Virus record (IMG/VR): IMGVR_UViG_3300043540_000321
Coordinates: 62,001 to 126,000 of that record
Length of the DNA: 64,000 bases
Strand: one strand, 5' to 3'
Source of the DNA: a virus
Shown one piece after another: positions 19,488-28,459 of the stretch. The translations under genes were made by a program, and so were the position numbers. The first letter of the stretch is position 1. Each line of letters starts with the position of its first letter. Under the pieces are notes generated by a model. It was not told the DNA's origin. It did no database searches and saw only the letters and a program-made list of their open reading frames with translations.

Positions 19488-21242
19488 TCAAAAAGGCGTA
19501 GATAGGGCTAACTCAGTCTGGAACCCCTGGTTTTCGACGTTGAACCGATGAATGATCGCCTCCACTCGATAGAGCGTAGGTGGGTCTGACAACGGGTTCA
19601 TCTGAGAGGCGGCATTACAGATAAGAGCATCGGGATTCTTCTGGTCGCTGCCCGCAATCTTCATCGTGACGCTACTGCCGTCGTACAGAGGTAAGGTAAC
19701 TTCAGCTCCTTGCTGAACATCGCCGCTGGCTCCGGCATTCTTGAGAGATTCCTCAGCATAGGTTTTCAAGTTGGTGTTGTAGCGGGCATCGAAGTCCAGA
19801 AACTGCTGTCGGTCCTGGTTGGCTCCCTGCAATCCGTACTGAGGTAGTATGGCCGAGCCGATGACCTGAACCACCTCGCCTGGAGTGATCGACGGGTCAC
19901 CCAGTACGATCGCCGTGGCCGCTCGAGTCTCCTTCGCTAAGATTCGAGCGGCATTGAGAGCAACGACGGCTGCTTCCTCGGCTGTTGTAATCGTCGGGTC
20001 ATAGATGCGGGCAAACTTACAGGCATAGTTCGTGTTCGCAAGAGCCTGTGGGCGAACACGAAGGTGAAGTGTCCAGTCGTCCTGGGCCCCACCTTGGGCA
20101 GCCGGTGCGTTCTTATGCACCCAGAAGTTCGTCTTCAACCCAATTGACGATCGCTCCGATCGGAATGCCATCAACATCTGGTTCACGTCCGGCGGCGACA
20201 TATTGTATCCGCCGACCAGATTGCCGTTCGGAGGAGTGACATTGAAGAAGTACGTGCGGAAGAACCGTTTTGGATCGGACAGCCCGGTCGCGTCATTAGC
20301 CCGAGGACTATAGTAAAAGTTCCCGTCCCGATGATCTTGAAAGACCTCTGTCGGGTAGACCTCTTGAGAGGCTAAGAATTTCAAGACATCGATTGGTACC
20401 TGCTGGTTGACCAGGAAATTCGGAGACTGCTGTAAATTGATCGCCGCCCGGGTTGTAAAGATTCGGAAGGAAGGGTTCTCGGGAACCTGAAGCGAGGTCG
20501 TTCGCGTCGTGGCCGGGAGAGGCCCGCCCTTCTGGTACCAGACGTTTGCCGGGGGAATCCCGTCTAGGTTTAGTGTTCCCTGGTCGCCTTTCTCTGCCCG
20601 GGCGAGGTCGTAAAGATACTCTTTGTCCCAGAGGATACTTTTTCCGCAGAGAGAGCATGATATTGTGGGGTCGTCAACTTGCTGACCTGTAGGCTTAGTG
20701 TTAGCCTCTACCTGACCGATTCCTCGCTGAGCAATCTCCAATATCAGGTCAGACCGATAAGGCATATCGCCAGAATTCTCATCGACGGCCGGATTATAGG
20801 TCACGGAAGTATCCATCAGATACTTCATCCGGTCTCGAAGTTGCAAGGTAACCGTATACCCACCGTGAACCGACTGAGTATCCTGGACGTTCTCTATAAC
20901 GCCCACGAATACTCTTAAAAGAGACGTGCCCAAATCGCTCTGAGTAACGGGCCTGAACTGGTTCAGGTAGCCTATCCAGAGGCAAACCTCTTTCTCGATG
21001 TCCAACTTATCAAGAGGGAATGCGAGAGGTAAACCCGTTTGGTTATCTGTCCCCACAAGGATCACATATCCCGTAGATGCAGACCAGAAGCGGGTACACA
21101 TTGTCTTGAACCCACTTACCTTCCAGGGAGTAGCGTTCGAGCAGATTATGTTACCAGTCAAATCCGTCACTACTCCCAAAGGAATGGAGGCGGAACGAAA
21201 ATGGCACTGATCTCCCAGTTCGGGTCGAAAGGTAGCCGTCAT
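19488..21242 (-). CDS. Baseplate hub protein (gpD/gp27-like)
   Basis: A 584-residue protein. The N-terminal part has beta domains with LRVFVGVIENVQD and VTLQLRDRMKYLMD, typical of the hub that closes the tube end. A central CSLCG motif may be half of a metal site. Near the C-terminus, LGDPSITPGEVVQVIG and YRVEAIIHRFNVENQGF match late-control D/gp27 hub proteins, where such segments form the last tube-like ring domain. It is the first gene of the baseplate block, separated from the tube gene by a small plus-strand gene. Confidence 0.75.
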   Translation of the reverse strand: MTATFRPELGDQCHFRSASIPLGVVTDLTGNIICSNATPWKVSGFKTMCTRFWSASTGYVILVGTDNQTGLPLAFPLDKLDIEKEVCLWIGYLNQFRPVTQSDLGTSLLRVFVGVIENVQDTQSVHGGYTVTLQLRDRMKYLMDTSVTYNPAVDENSGDMPYRSDLILEIAQRGIGQVEANTKPTGQQVDDPTISCSLCGKSILWDKEYLYDLARAEKGDQGTLNLDGIPPANVWYQKGGPLPATTRTTSLQVPENPSFRIFTTRAAINLQQSPNFLVNQQVPIDVLKFLASQEVYPTEVFQDHRDGNFYYSPRANDATGLSDPKRFFRTYFFNVTPPNGNLVGGYNMSPPDVNQMLMAFRSERSSIGLKTNFWVHKNAPAAQGGAQDDWTLHLRVRPQALANTNYACKFARIYDPTITTAEEAAVVALNAARILAKETRAATAIVLGDPSITPGEVVQVIGSAILPQYGLQGANQDRQQFLDFDARYNTNLKTYAEESLKNAGASGDVQQGAEVTLPLYDGSSVTMKIAGSDQKNPDALICNAASQMNPLSDPPTLYRVEAIIHRFNVENQGFQTELALSTPF

Positions 21243-21336
21243 TTAATTATCCAGTCTCTGTCTCCATCCATTATTCATTTTGATGGAAGTCAGAAACCAT
21301 GCGTTCGGAAGCACCGATTAGAGGAGAAACTAAACG

Positions 21337-21561
21337 ATGACTACTCTCAAAGAAGTTGAAGGCGTTATTAAAAAAGGTCCGGGGTCTGAATACCTCTGCG
21401 AGACAGAGGAAGGACTTCGGTATTTTATTCACCCAGTTACAATCAAGTCCGGAGTTGCTACCGGACAGAAAATACGAGGTAAAGCCCATGTATACCTCGT
21501 TCCATTTAATGGTCGAAACGGGAACCTATTACCCGAGACGGCTGAGATTCTTCCGGGTTAA
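21337..21561 (+). CDS. Small plus-strand protein, OB/SH3-like composition
   Basis: A 74-residue protein preceded by a good ribosome binding site (AGAGGAG, nine bases before the ATG). It is beta-rich with Gly turns (VIKKGPGSEY, KIRGKAHVYLVPF), reminiscent of small OB- or SH3-like barrels, although no family is certain. It is convergent with the tube gene, overlapping its stop by four bases, and lies between tube and hub genes on the opposite strand, as a moron would. Confidence 0.65.
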   Translation: MTTLKEVEGVIKKGPGSEYLCETEEGLRYFIHPVTIKSGVATGQKIRGKAHVYLVPFNGRNGNLLPETAEILPG

Positions 21562-22343
21562 CCGATAGACACACCGGCTGGACGACCCAGGCTAGCCCCA
21601 CTTGTTGGATTAGCGGCATTCGCTACGGGCAGAGCAGAGCTTGCATTCACACCTCGGAGGGTGACCCCAGCCCAGACGCTGGTACGATTGACCTCTTCGA
21701 TGCCTTCGGCCAAACCTTCCCAGCGGTTGGCGATCACACTTCGTCCAGCCATTGCCCCGATCGTAAGTGAGTCAACCTTACAGTAAGTCAACATCAGTTG
21801 CCCCGCAGCTTGTCGGTTTGGATTCCAACTGGTAGGCCCAGAATTTAAGAACAACTCACCGTTACCGATAGTTCCGGTGGTGGTGTTGTAGAGTTGCGGG
21901 TTCTGGCTGTATTGACCAGCCGTCGATGAGCTATTGCTGGCTTGCTGTAACTCAGGAGCATCCAGCTCAAATGTGATCTGGAACCGCGCCATGCGACTCA
22001 AACGCATTTCACGGGTGAGGGCGCTGATGCCGAAAGTCTGTTGGAGAATCCGGCTGTCGAGCTGACCGCGTTCAAGCACCCAGCCGATCTGCATTTCCCC
22101 ATCCAGATAGCGAGGGACGCGGTTGTTGAACTCCATGTACGGTTCAGTCGCGTTCCGAATCGTTATTTGGATGGATGTGAAGCGTCCAACCAGGGTATAG
22201 TTACCCGTGGCCTGGTCCAGGACCCACACATCGGCGTCATATCCCTGTAAGGGGTCTAGTAGAGCGTCGTTGACCGCGGCTGCGCCAATGATGCTTACCG
22301 GGTTGCCGTCGCTAGAAGTGATTGAAGTAACGTTGTTAAACAT
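21558..22343 (-). CDS. Tail tube protein
   Basis: A 261-residue protein immediately downstream of the sheath gene, the usual sheath-tube order. Beta-strand-rich with VGRFTSIQITIRNATEPY and RMARFQITFELDAPE, and a long insertion rich in Ser/Thr/Asn in the middle. It forms the rigid inner tube through which DNA passes. No classical Shine-Dalgarno precedes the ATG. Instead two copies of the leader word shared with the capsid gene lie seven bases upstream. Confidence 0.7.
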   Translation of the reverse strand: MFNNVTSITSSDGNPVSIIGAAAVNDALLDPLQGYDADVWVLDQATGNYTLVGRFTSIQITIRNATEPYMEFNNRVPRYLDGEMQIGWVLERGQLDSRILQQTFGISALTREMRLSRMARFQITFELDAPELQQASNSSSTAGQYSQNPQLYNTTTGTIGNGELFLNSGPTSWNPNRQAAGQLMLTYCKVDSLTIGAMAGRSVIANRWEGLAEGIEEVNRTSVWAGVTLRGVNASSALPVANAANPTSGASLGRPAGVSIG

Positions 22344-22350
22344 GAGGCTA

Positions 22351-22367
22351 TGCGGGTAATGCGGGTA
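22351..22367 (-). promoter_or_regulatory. Leader motif TACCCGCA, two copies, upstream of tail tube start
   Basis: On the minus strand the leader reads TACCCGCA twice in tandem, the second ending seven bases before the ATG. The same word occurs 7-9 bases before the fibre gene (27660) and capsid gene (33612), all of which lack a purine-rich ribosome binding site. Whether it acts in translation or transcription is unknown. Confidence 0.4.
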
Positions 22368-22383
22368 GGGTTAAGAGCCGGGC

Positions 22384-25185
22384 TTATGCTCCAGAAGCAG
22401 ACGCCTGGATGCTAAAGTCAGTGGTCAGATCGCGGACTAGAGAAACATGGATGTAATCTGCCGGGTAGACCGGGGTGTAGGTGATGGTGATGTTCATCGT
22501 CCCCGTGGCGATAGTCTGAGGCGTGTTATTGCTTTCGTCACAAATGGTTGGGCTGTAGCCGTAGATCATTCCCTGACGTTGTAAGAACCGCAGGTAAGCA
22601 TCACAACCCGAAGCAGCCTTACTGCGAACCGCTGCGATGTTTGGAGCCGACCGTATCCAGATCAAGTTAGCGCTCAAGTCCATCACGATCTGGTCGCGCA
22701 TCCTTGAAACCGAGATGTACCGCTGGTTAGGGTCGAGGCTCGTTGTACGCCCATTCAAGAACTTATAAACACTCAGCCCTGGGTCGTAGTAGAGGACTTC
22801 GAGGCCGGCCCGAGTCATAGTGTCCAGATAAACTGGAGTATTCTTAGAGTCAACGGACAGAACTCCGCTGACCGCTTGTCCCTGTGAAATGTTCGCAGGC
22901 GAGATGTGGGGAGGGGTGTTCGCCAGGACGCCAGTGTAAAACCCAACAGGTGAGATCTGGTTGGAACCCAGGTATTGAACTCCGACCATAGTGGAATAGC
23001 CGGATACGAGGATGAGTCGCTCCGATGCGAGTCCAGAGGGTATACTCGCCGCCTGGGCTGCAGTGACTTGGGGCGGTGCCGCTAATACGGCGAAGCGCAG
23101 ACCGTTAACTGTGGTAGACCGCTCGGCCTGAGCAAGTAGTTCGGCGATCGCCAGTTCGTACTGCCCCTGCCCAGTATTCACACCAGCTAGGGTGATGAAC
23201 GCGCAATCCGTTCCCTCCAGGTCGGCGATGGCGTTAATGAAGTCTTGCTCAGAGGGTGGAGTCACGCTGTAGTTAACCGGTTCATAACCGCCCTTCAGAG
23301 ACAGACTTTGTAAGTACGAAGCGCCCTGATAGTTGGCGCTCATCGGATTGTTCGTAATCGATGCGGATAGGAATGAAGAAGGAGGCGCGACTCTCTGGGG
23401 AGTCAGGTCGTAGGTGCTCTGAGCAACGGTCTGTCCCTTCGCCACCATCACCGGCACAAAGTACGCTCGGAGGACCGGACTTCCCAGAGTCTCTAGATAA
23501 AGACCGGTGTTAGGGTCTACCGAGTAGTTATTGAGGGTCAACGTCTGGGTTGGAATTGGAACGTTGAAGTTCTGCGAGCTGGTGTCCGTAATCTGGATCT
23601 GAAATTGTCCAGGAGGCAGGGGCACTACGGTGACCTGAATGCCATTCCCGTAGACACCCGGAGACGTTGCCTCTAAGTAAACCAGAGGGTTGCCATTAAT
23701 GTCATAGAGATAAAGGTGGGCGTGCTTCATCCCATCCTTCCCGCCAGCCATAGCGATCGCGGTGGAAAAGAGGTTGTTGATGTTCTGGAACAGAAGGTCG
23801 GTGGCGGTTCCCGATGAGTAAGTCGGAGTTAGCGTGTAGAAAATCCGGTTCGCTTCTAACCCCGAGAAATAAGAGTTAAAGGTTAGGGAGTACGGCAGCA
23901 GCAAGTTGTTCACAGTCACATCTGCAAACAAAGAATTCATGATCGTGTTAGACACGATCGCAACTTGAAGTTGCTCCAAAATTTGAGCTGCCGATAAACC
24001 CGATTGAAAAGCGGCGGTGGTGTTTGGAAACCCAGAAGCGGCGGTGTTGATTTCTCCAATGGAAACGGACCCTTGGATGAATGGGACCGAGAATGCAGCC
24101 GTCGGAGAGACAACGGTCTGAGACGCAGATTGGGTGTTGGTAATGGAAACGTGGATTCCAGTGTCTAGTAAACCCAACACGTTGTTCGGATTATTAAATA
24201 AATAAACGGGCTGATACCCAGAATTGTTCACAGGAACCGTCAGGAACCCGTCTGCTAACCCGATGGCGTTACTATAACTCTTCGTGCTTAGTAAGGTAGA
24301 GGGAGCCGGAGAGTTTCCATCCCCGTTTCTAAAGGTGTAGGAGAAAATAAAGTACTGAGGCGCTGAGCCACTTGCAGAAACTGTAACAGAAGTCGTTGCG
24401 TTGCCGGAGACTCCAGTCACAGCGCCTTGAGCGATTACTCCGTATACCCCGCTACTCACCTGGAAAGGATAGCTGAGGATGAGGAGCCCCACATTACCTG
24501 AACCAAAACTAATACCTGCGGCTGACGTAGAGAGCAGAAGTCCAGGCTTGGCGTTCGCGTTGAGAACTGTTCCCGCTGCCCCACTCGCTGTCACGATCTG
24601 AATGGACGTGCTACCCGCGATGTTTGCAACAGAAGCAGCGAATGCGGGACTCGCTGTAACCTGGGCTGGATTAACTTGTTCTACGACTTGAAAGTCCAAA
24701 TATCCCAGTCCAGAGAACCCCGGGATGTTTAACACCTGGGTTGGGTCAGTGGCGACAGTTGCCCCAATATAGTTACCTGTTTTAACTAAAGGGCTGCCAA
24801 TATAGGAGGCAGCGAAGTTTAGACCAACTGTTCTAGAGGCTCCGCTACCGACAACGGGTTGAACTAATGCACCTTGAGAAGAGACAAAGAAAACACTTCC
24901 CGATGAAGGAGTTGCCGAGGGCATCACTCGGCTGATCATAAAGTTGGTCGCTCCCTGAAGCATCGCTTGCCGAACCAGCAACGCTCCCGGGGAGGTGTCC
25001 TCCCCGTACAAATAGGCAAAGTCCTGCCTCGACTTGATAAGAGTGGGGGTGTCTGGCCCTCGAGAGAACACTCCAGCTACACCAATCGTGTTGCGCCAGT
25101 TAGGGGTGTAGGGAGTAGGACCAACAATTGTTTCGGAGAAACTAACGTTGGGAAAGGCGTAAGTAGTAGAACCGGAGAGAACCAT
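22384..25185 (-). CDS. Tail sheath protein
   Basis: A 933-residue contractile sheath subunit. The N-terminus (YAFPNVSFSETIVGPTPYTP, then TIGVAGVFSRGP and LIKSRQDFAYLYGE) follows the family pattern. The C-terminal part has the conserved sheath core: ASERLILVSGY, a segment with DLSANLIWIRSAPNI, and the final beta strand FSIQASASGA. Large inserted domains of about 400 residues in the middle, rich in Ser/Thr/Asn, make it longer than the T4 sheath. Such insertions project from the tail surface. It fixes the phage as a myovirus. Confidence 0.92.
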   Translation of the reverse strand: MVLSGSTTYAFPNVSFSETIVGPTPYTPNWRNTIGVAGVFSRGPDTPTLIKSRQDFAYLYGEDTSPGALLVRQAMLQGATNFMISRVMPSATPSSGSVFFVSSQGALVQPVVGSGASRTVGLNFAASYIGSPLVKTGNYIGATVATDPTQVLNIPGFSGLGYLDFQVVEQVNPAQVTASPAFAASVANIAGSTSIQIVTASGAAGTVLNANAKPGLLLSTSAAGISFGSGNVGLLILSYPFQVSSGVYGVIAQGAVTGVSGNATTSVTVSASGSAPQYFIFSYTFRNGDGNSPAPSTLLSTKSYSNAIGLADGFLTVPVNNSGYQPVYLFNNPNNVLGLLDTGIHVSITNTQSASQTVVSPTAAFSVPFIQGSVSIGEINTAASGFPNTTAAFQSGLSAAQILEQLQVAIVSNTIMNSLFADVTVNNLLLPYSLTFNSYFSGLEANRIFYTLTPTYSSGTATDLLFQNINNLFSTAIAMAGGKDGMKHAHLYLYDINGNPLVYLEATSPGVYGNGIQVTVVPLPPGQFQIQITDTSSQNFNVPIPTQTLTLNNYSVDPNTGLYLETLGSPVLRAYFVPVMVAKGQTVAQSTYDLTPQRVAPPSSFLSASITNNPMSANYQGASYLQSLSLKGGYEPVNYSVTPPSEQDFINAIADLEGTDCAFITLAGVNTGQGQYELAIAELLAQAERSTTVNGLRFAVLAAPPQVTAAQAASIPSGLASERLILVSGYSTMVGVQYLGSNQISPVGFYTGVLANTPPHISPANISQGQAVSGVLSVDSKNTPVYLDTMTRAGLEVLYYDPGLSVYKFLNGRTTSLDPNQRYISVSRMRDQIVMDLSANLIWIRSAPNIAAVRSKAASGCDAYLRFLQRQGMIYGYSPTICDESNNTPQTIATGTMNITITYTPVYPADYIHVSLVRDLTTDFSIQASASGA

Positions 25186-25307
25186 GACGCCACTTGGTAA
25201 TAGGACTAGCTTGTAGTCTATTCAAAGAGGCTGTTTGATATGTGCCCGTTGTTGATAAAGTCCATCCTTTAATAAACGAACCGTTCAATATAATTCCCTG
25301 GAGTGAG

Positions 25308-25676
25308 ATGTACGGACAGCCCCTGAGAAGAAATTCAACAGATAACCCTCGAAATCGAGCAGGATACAAAGACGGACTGGCTGGACTTCCTGCCGAGTTT
25401 ACGGAACGAGAAGATCCTCAATATTTCATCGGTCATTGCGCTGGTCGAGCTGACTATCAAAAGTTGTTGAAAGTGAGAGAGCGGATGCGGCGGGAGGAGC
25501 GAATGGAGAGTGGATATGACGACGCCTATCGTTGCCTTCCTCCACAAGCTGCAGATGAGTTCTACCTTCACGGGTACGACGACTACTACCGCCGTTATCC
25601 CTATGCTCTCTTAAATCCGATACGAGCACTCTGGATGATCGCGGTCTGGATATTAAAGAGGAGAACGGGGTTCTAA
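25308..25676 (+). CDS. Small plus-strand protein with C-terminal hydrophobic segment
   Basis: A 122-residue protein. The frame is open from 25242, but the ATG at 25308 has GGAG at suitable distance and is preferred. The body is rich in Arg, Tyr and acidic residues (RERMRREERMES, YDDYYRRYPY) and ends with a short hydrophobic helix (IRALWMIAVWILKRR) flanked by basic residues, so it may be tail-anchored in the membrane. It overlaps the fibre gene stop on the other strand. A TATAAT at 25289-25294 is close upstream but has no good -35 partner. Function unknown. Confidence 0.6.
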   Translation: MYGQPLRRNSTDNPRNRAGYKDGLAGLPAEFTEREDPQYFIGHCAGRADYQKLLKVRERMRREERMESGYDDAYRCLPPQAADEFYLHGYDDYYRRYPYALLNPIRALWMIAVWILKRRTGF

Positions 25677-26563
25677 CCCATTACCCAACCTGACATACAA
25701 ACGTTGGCTGAGTTTGTTGAGATCGCAACCGCCGGAACTGAAATGGCGTTCGTGACGAAAGTGACATTTTCTATCATTGTAAGATTGTGCAGTCCGGCTG
25801 CCAGGCGATTTGTTTTGAGGGAGGCTGATGCCACACTGTAGCCGCTGTTGGGAGTAACAACGCCTCCGCTCGCTGACCCTACAGCGGCAACAGATGTTGA
25901 GTTATCTCCAATGACGGCATAGTATCCTGCGCCTGCATCGGGTACTTGCACACTTGCCGTTAGGTAGGCATCGACATGCGTCCCAGCTAGTCCAAGTAAG
26001 ACGCTGCACTGGTTAGAGGAGGAGTTTCGCATCTGACGGGTTCCGGTGGCTGCAATAGTGTAGGTGCCAGCAGTATCCGCCCTCCGAAACGGAATCGGGA
26101 CCTGATTGTAGGCGTTCCAGACATAGACATTCTGGAGGCTAAGCTCAGTTGTGCCGGTACCCGTGGTGTAAAACGACCCGAGATACAAATGGTTGTCGGT
26201 CGACTTGACCCACAACCCATCTACGAAACTCAATGTCGTAGCTCGGGTTGTGGTGTTCGTCCAGACCAGGGATTCGAGGGTGAGGGTCCCACCGTTGTCA
26301 TAGACAAATACGTCGTAGACTTTACTGGCGGTTAGCCCCGATAGCGACAGACTTAACTCACTGAACTTATAGCCCTTAATCCCCCCGACAGAGTCAGAGC
26401 TCTGGATCAAAGGCAGATCGTTTCCTATGTAAGGAGTGTAGTAGAGCGTAACTTTCGCGGTCTGGTCTGAGGTTGTAACTGGAGTAGCGGATACTAAGGT
26501 CAGTCGACCTCCTATCTGAGCTCCGTTAAAGGCATTTCCGACCGAGTTGATAATACCGCCCAT
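25673..26563 (-). CDS. Tail fibre-type protein
   Basis: A 296-residue protein rich in Gly, Ser, Thr and Val. An N-terminal part matches the style of fibre tip or adhesin domains (SLSLSGLTASKVYDVFVYDN, TLSFVDGLWVKSTDN). The last 100 residues hold Ser/Val repeats. It lies 17 bases after the collar-like fibre gene and before the sheath gene. Probably a receptor-binding or fibre tip protein. Confidence 0.6.
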   Translation of the reverse strand: MGGIINSVGNAFNGAQIGGRLTLVSATPVTTSDQTAKVTLYYTPYIGNDLPLIQSSDSVGGIKGYKFSELSLSLSGLTASKVYDVFVYDNGGTLTLESLVWTNTTTRATTLSFVDGLWVKSTDNHLYLGSFYTTGTGTTELSLQNVYVWNAYNQVPIPFRRADTAGTYTIAATGTRQMRNSSSNQCSVLLGLAGTHVDAYLTASVQVPDAGAGYYAVIGDNSTSVAAVGSASGGVVTPNSGYSVASASLKTNRLAAGLHNLTMIENVTFVTNAISVPAVAISTNSANVCMSGWVMG

Positions 26564-26580
26564 TAGTACCTCAGTAGAGA

Positions 26581-27660
26581 TTAGACGTACGCGATGTTCC
26601 CAAACGAATCGATCACTTGCCAGTTAGTGTTTGCTACCGTGCAAAATAGAGTGACGCAGTCGTATTGGTTCGAGGAGCTAATAGACCCTCCCGTTCCGGC
26701 CGTGGTGGCAACCTTACCGAAGTTTATTTGCTGCCCAGCGTTCTGGCCGATAGACCAGCTTCCATTCGTTCCAATAACTCGAATCATGGACCCTTGAGCC
26801 GCAGTTACAGGCAACGTAAAGGCGCAGGCTCCGGAGTAGGCCTGGACATAGTTGGTATTGATAGCCATTGCCTGAGTCGCCGCCGTCACGTTGACCGTAG
26901 GCATTGGAATGTAAGGGAGGGTTTGCCAGGTTTGGTCTCCACGCAGATAGGAAGAAGAGTTCGCTGTACCTGAGCCCAACCGTGCCGTCCCGATCGTACC
27001 GGTGGTGATGAAGCTGGCATCCATTGTCGTGTCGGACAACTGAATCCAGTTCGAGTCCGTAGTAGCGGGCGCGGCTTGCAGGATATAGGCGACGCCTGTA
27101 TCAGTCTGTTTGGCAACGTCCCCGACGTTTGCAGTAAGAGCCAGACGAGCGGTGCTGTTGGCGACGACGTAGGTCGCGTTGATCGCAATACTTGGAATGA
27201 CGGCATTGGGAAGCAGACCGCCCGCACCGAGCACAGGAACACAACCCGATGTGGTGCCTGTGTTGACATAGGCCGCAGTACCTAGCCCCAACATCGTTTT
27301 AGCGGTTGAAACAGGTATCTCAGCGATCGCGCCAGCAGACCCAGACGAGTTCCCTAAGAACACGGTCCCAACGGAAGTGTTCTGCATCTTCGCGTAGGTC
27401 ACTGCATTGGACGCGATTGTCGGTGAGGGGTAAGTACCCGTGAGGTCGCCGCCAGCGGCACCCCCGGGAGAGGGTCCAGTCACCCAGGCGGGGAGACCAC
27501 TACTCACCACTAACGCCTGACCTGCACTTCCAATTGGGAGTCGAGCCAGGTATCCGTTCGAGTTGAGATAGTAGATATCTCCAGTGGTATCGCTTCCGAT
27601 CTGAACGGCTATGTTCGCGCCGACAAGGGTATTGTTCCAGTTGTTTTGATACTTAGTCAT
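26581..27660 (-). CDS. Tail fibre protein
   Basis: A 359-residue protein with GGDLTGTYPSPTI, a sequence common in tail fibres and often seen near trimerisation or collar segments, then a fibre body with Ala/Thr-rich strands. The C-terminal 100 residues (FTLPVTAAQGSMIRVIG, GQNAGQQINFG) resemble a head domain repeated in many phage tail proteins. The ATG is preceded by the CCCGCA leader word rather than a Shine-Dalgarno sequence. Confidence 0.75.
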   Translation of the reverse strand: MTKYQNNWNNTLVGANIAVQIGSDTTGDIYYLNSNGYLARLPIGSAGQALVVSSGLPAWVTGPSPGGAAGGDLTGTYPSPTIASNAVTYAKMQNTSVGTVFLGNSSGSAGAIAEIPVSTAKTMLGLGTAAYVNTGTTSGCVPVLGAGGLLPNAVIPSIAINATYVVANSTARLALTANVGDVAKQTDTGVAYILQAAPATTDSNWIQLSDTTMDASFITTGTIGTARLGSGTANSSSYLRGDQTWQTLPYIPMPTVNVTAATQAMAINTNYVQAYSGACAFTLPVTAAQGSMIRVIGTNGSWSIGQNAGQQINFGKVATTAGTGGSISSSNQYDCVTLFCTVANTNWQVIDSFGNIAYV

Positions 27661-27667
27661 AGAGCAG

Positions 27668-27675
27668 TGCGGGTG
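27668..27675 (-). promoter_or_regulatory. Leader motif CACCCGCA upstream of fibre start
   Basis: On the minus strand CACCCGCA ends seven bases before the fibre ATG at 27660, the same spacing as in the tube leader. See the tube and capsid entries for the shared motif. Confidence 0.35.
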
Positions 27676-27714
27676 GTATGAGAGTAATAGAGTTGTTGGG
27701 TAATAAGCTCAAAG

Positions 27715-27801
27715 ATCCTTGAAACCTTTGCCCCATAAGCGTTTCGGCGATTTTCATACAAAATCCTTGAAATTCAGTCTGCATAGGCATTTCAGCGATT
27801 T
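27715..27801. repeat. Two tandem degenerate 39-base direct repeats, period 48
   Basis: Copies at 27715-27753 and 27763-27801 share ATCCTTGAAA at the left end and (plus strand) ATARGCRTTTCRGCGATTT at the right end, with divergent middles. They fill most of the intergenic stretch 27661-27831 between two minus-strand genes. The conserved ends suggest a protein-binding or recombination site. The function is unknown. Confidence 0.6.
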
Positions 27802-27831
27802 CTCTCGTTATTTCCCAACAGGTCTAATCAA

Positions 27832-28398
27832 TCAAGCGAAGGCAAAATTTCCACTTAGGATGTTTGCGAACCATTTACTCTCCCCTAGATAAGAGAGCAT
27901 GATGGCATCGCCAACAGCGTAAGCGTCTATTCTTCCGACAGCACCATAAGTCGTGGTGACATCTCCGAGTTGAATAACGTTGCCTGGGTTTTGAATGATG
28001 CGAAAGACAGAAGGTCCGACGTTATAAATCGCAATCTCCGCCCCCAATCCTCCTTGCTGAGGCAACTCAGGCAAAGTCAACATGCACATCGTTAGACTCT
28101 GCACAAAGTAGGCATTCCCGATATCCATCGTGCAGTTAGTCTGTTGCAGAATTGGTTTAAGGTTCGATGCAGATAACGTTGCCTGAGCTAGAGAGACCTG
28201 TGCTAATTGATTGGCAACCGCTCTAAGTTCGTCAGTGATATCCTTCAGGCTAATTTGGTCAGACGGTGCTGAGTCCTCTTGCTCATTCTGAGGTAGCGTT
28301 GGTGTTACTACAACCGGAGCTTGCAAAGGATATCTATCGCTCGACCAGGTGAAGCGACCGCGGGTGTTAATCGTGAAGTTAACGTCTCTAAAAGGCAT
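27832..28398 (-). CDS. Hypothetical structural protein
   Basis: A 188-residue protein from the ATG at 28398; an upstream GTG at 28422 would add eight residues. It has a Pro/Thr/Gln-rich N-terminal third, a helix (DITDELRAVANQLAQVSLAQ), and a C-terminal beta domain (AVGRIDAYAVGDAIMLSYLG) that resembles short phage fibre or receptor-binding head domains. It sits between a neck-type gene and the fibres. Probably a fibre or collar component. Confidence 0.55.
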   Translation of the reverse strand: MPFRDVNFTINTRGRFTWSSDRYPLQAPVVVTPTLPQNEQEDSAPSDQISLKDITDELRAVANQLAQVSLAQATLSASNLKPILQQTNCTMDIGNAYFVQSLTMCMLTLPELPQQGGLGAEIAIYNVGPSVFRIIQNPGNVIQLGDVTTTYGAVGRIDAYAVGDAIMLSYLGESKWFANILSGNFAFA

Positions 28399-28439
28399 AC
28401 TGCAGACGGAGCTCTGTCTCACTCTTGCACCGGACGAGT

Positions 28440-28459
28440 AAAAAAAAGTAACCTTTACT
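28440..28459 (-). terminator. Possible weak intrinsic terminator
   Basis: On the minus strand AGTAA-AGG-TTACT is followed by a run of seven T's, just at the stop of the gene at 28458. The stem is only five base pairs, so termination would be partial at best. Confidence 0.33.

Noticed and set aside
25242-25307. Longer N-terminus of the 25308 gene from a GTG
   Set aside because: No ribosome binding site at the GTG and the segment is not protein-like; the ATG at 25308 has GGAG upstream.
27661-27831. CRISPR-like or transposon-end interpretation of the tandem repeat
   Set aside because: Only two copies, no constant spacer pattern, no transposase gene near.
25673-28398. Diversity-generating retroelement acting on the fibres
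   Set aside because: No reverse transcriptase gene and no template/variable repeat pair seen within the window.
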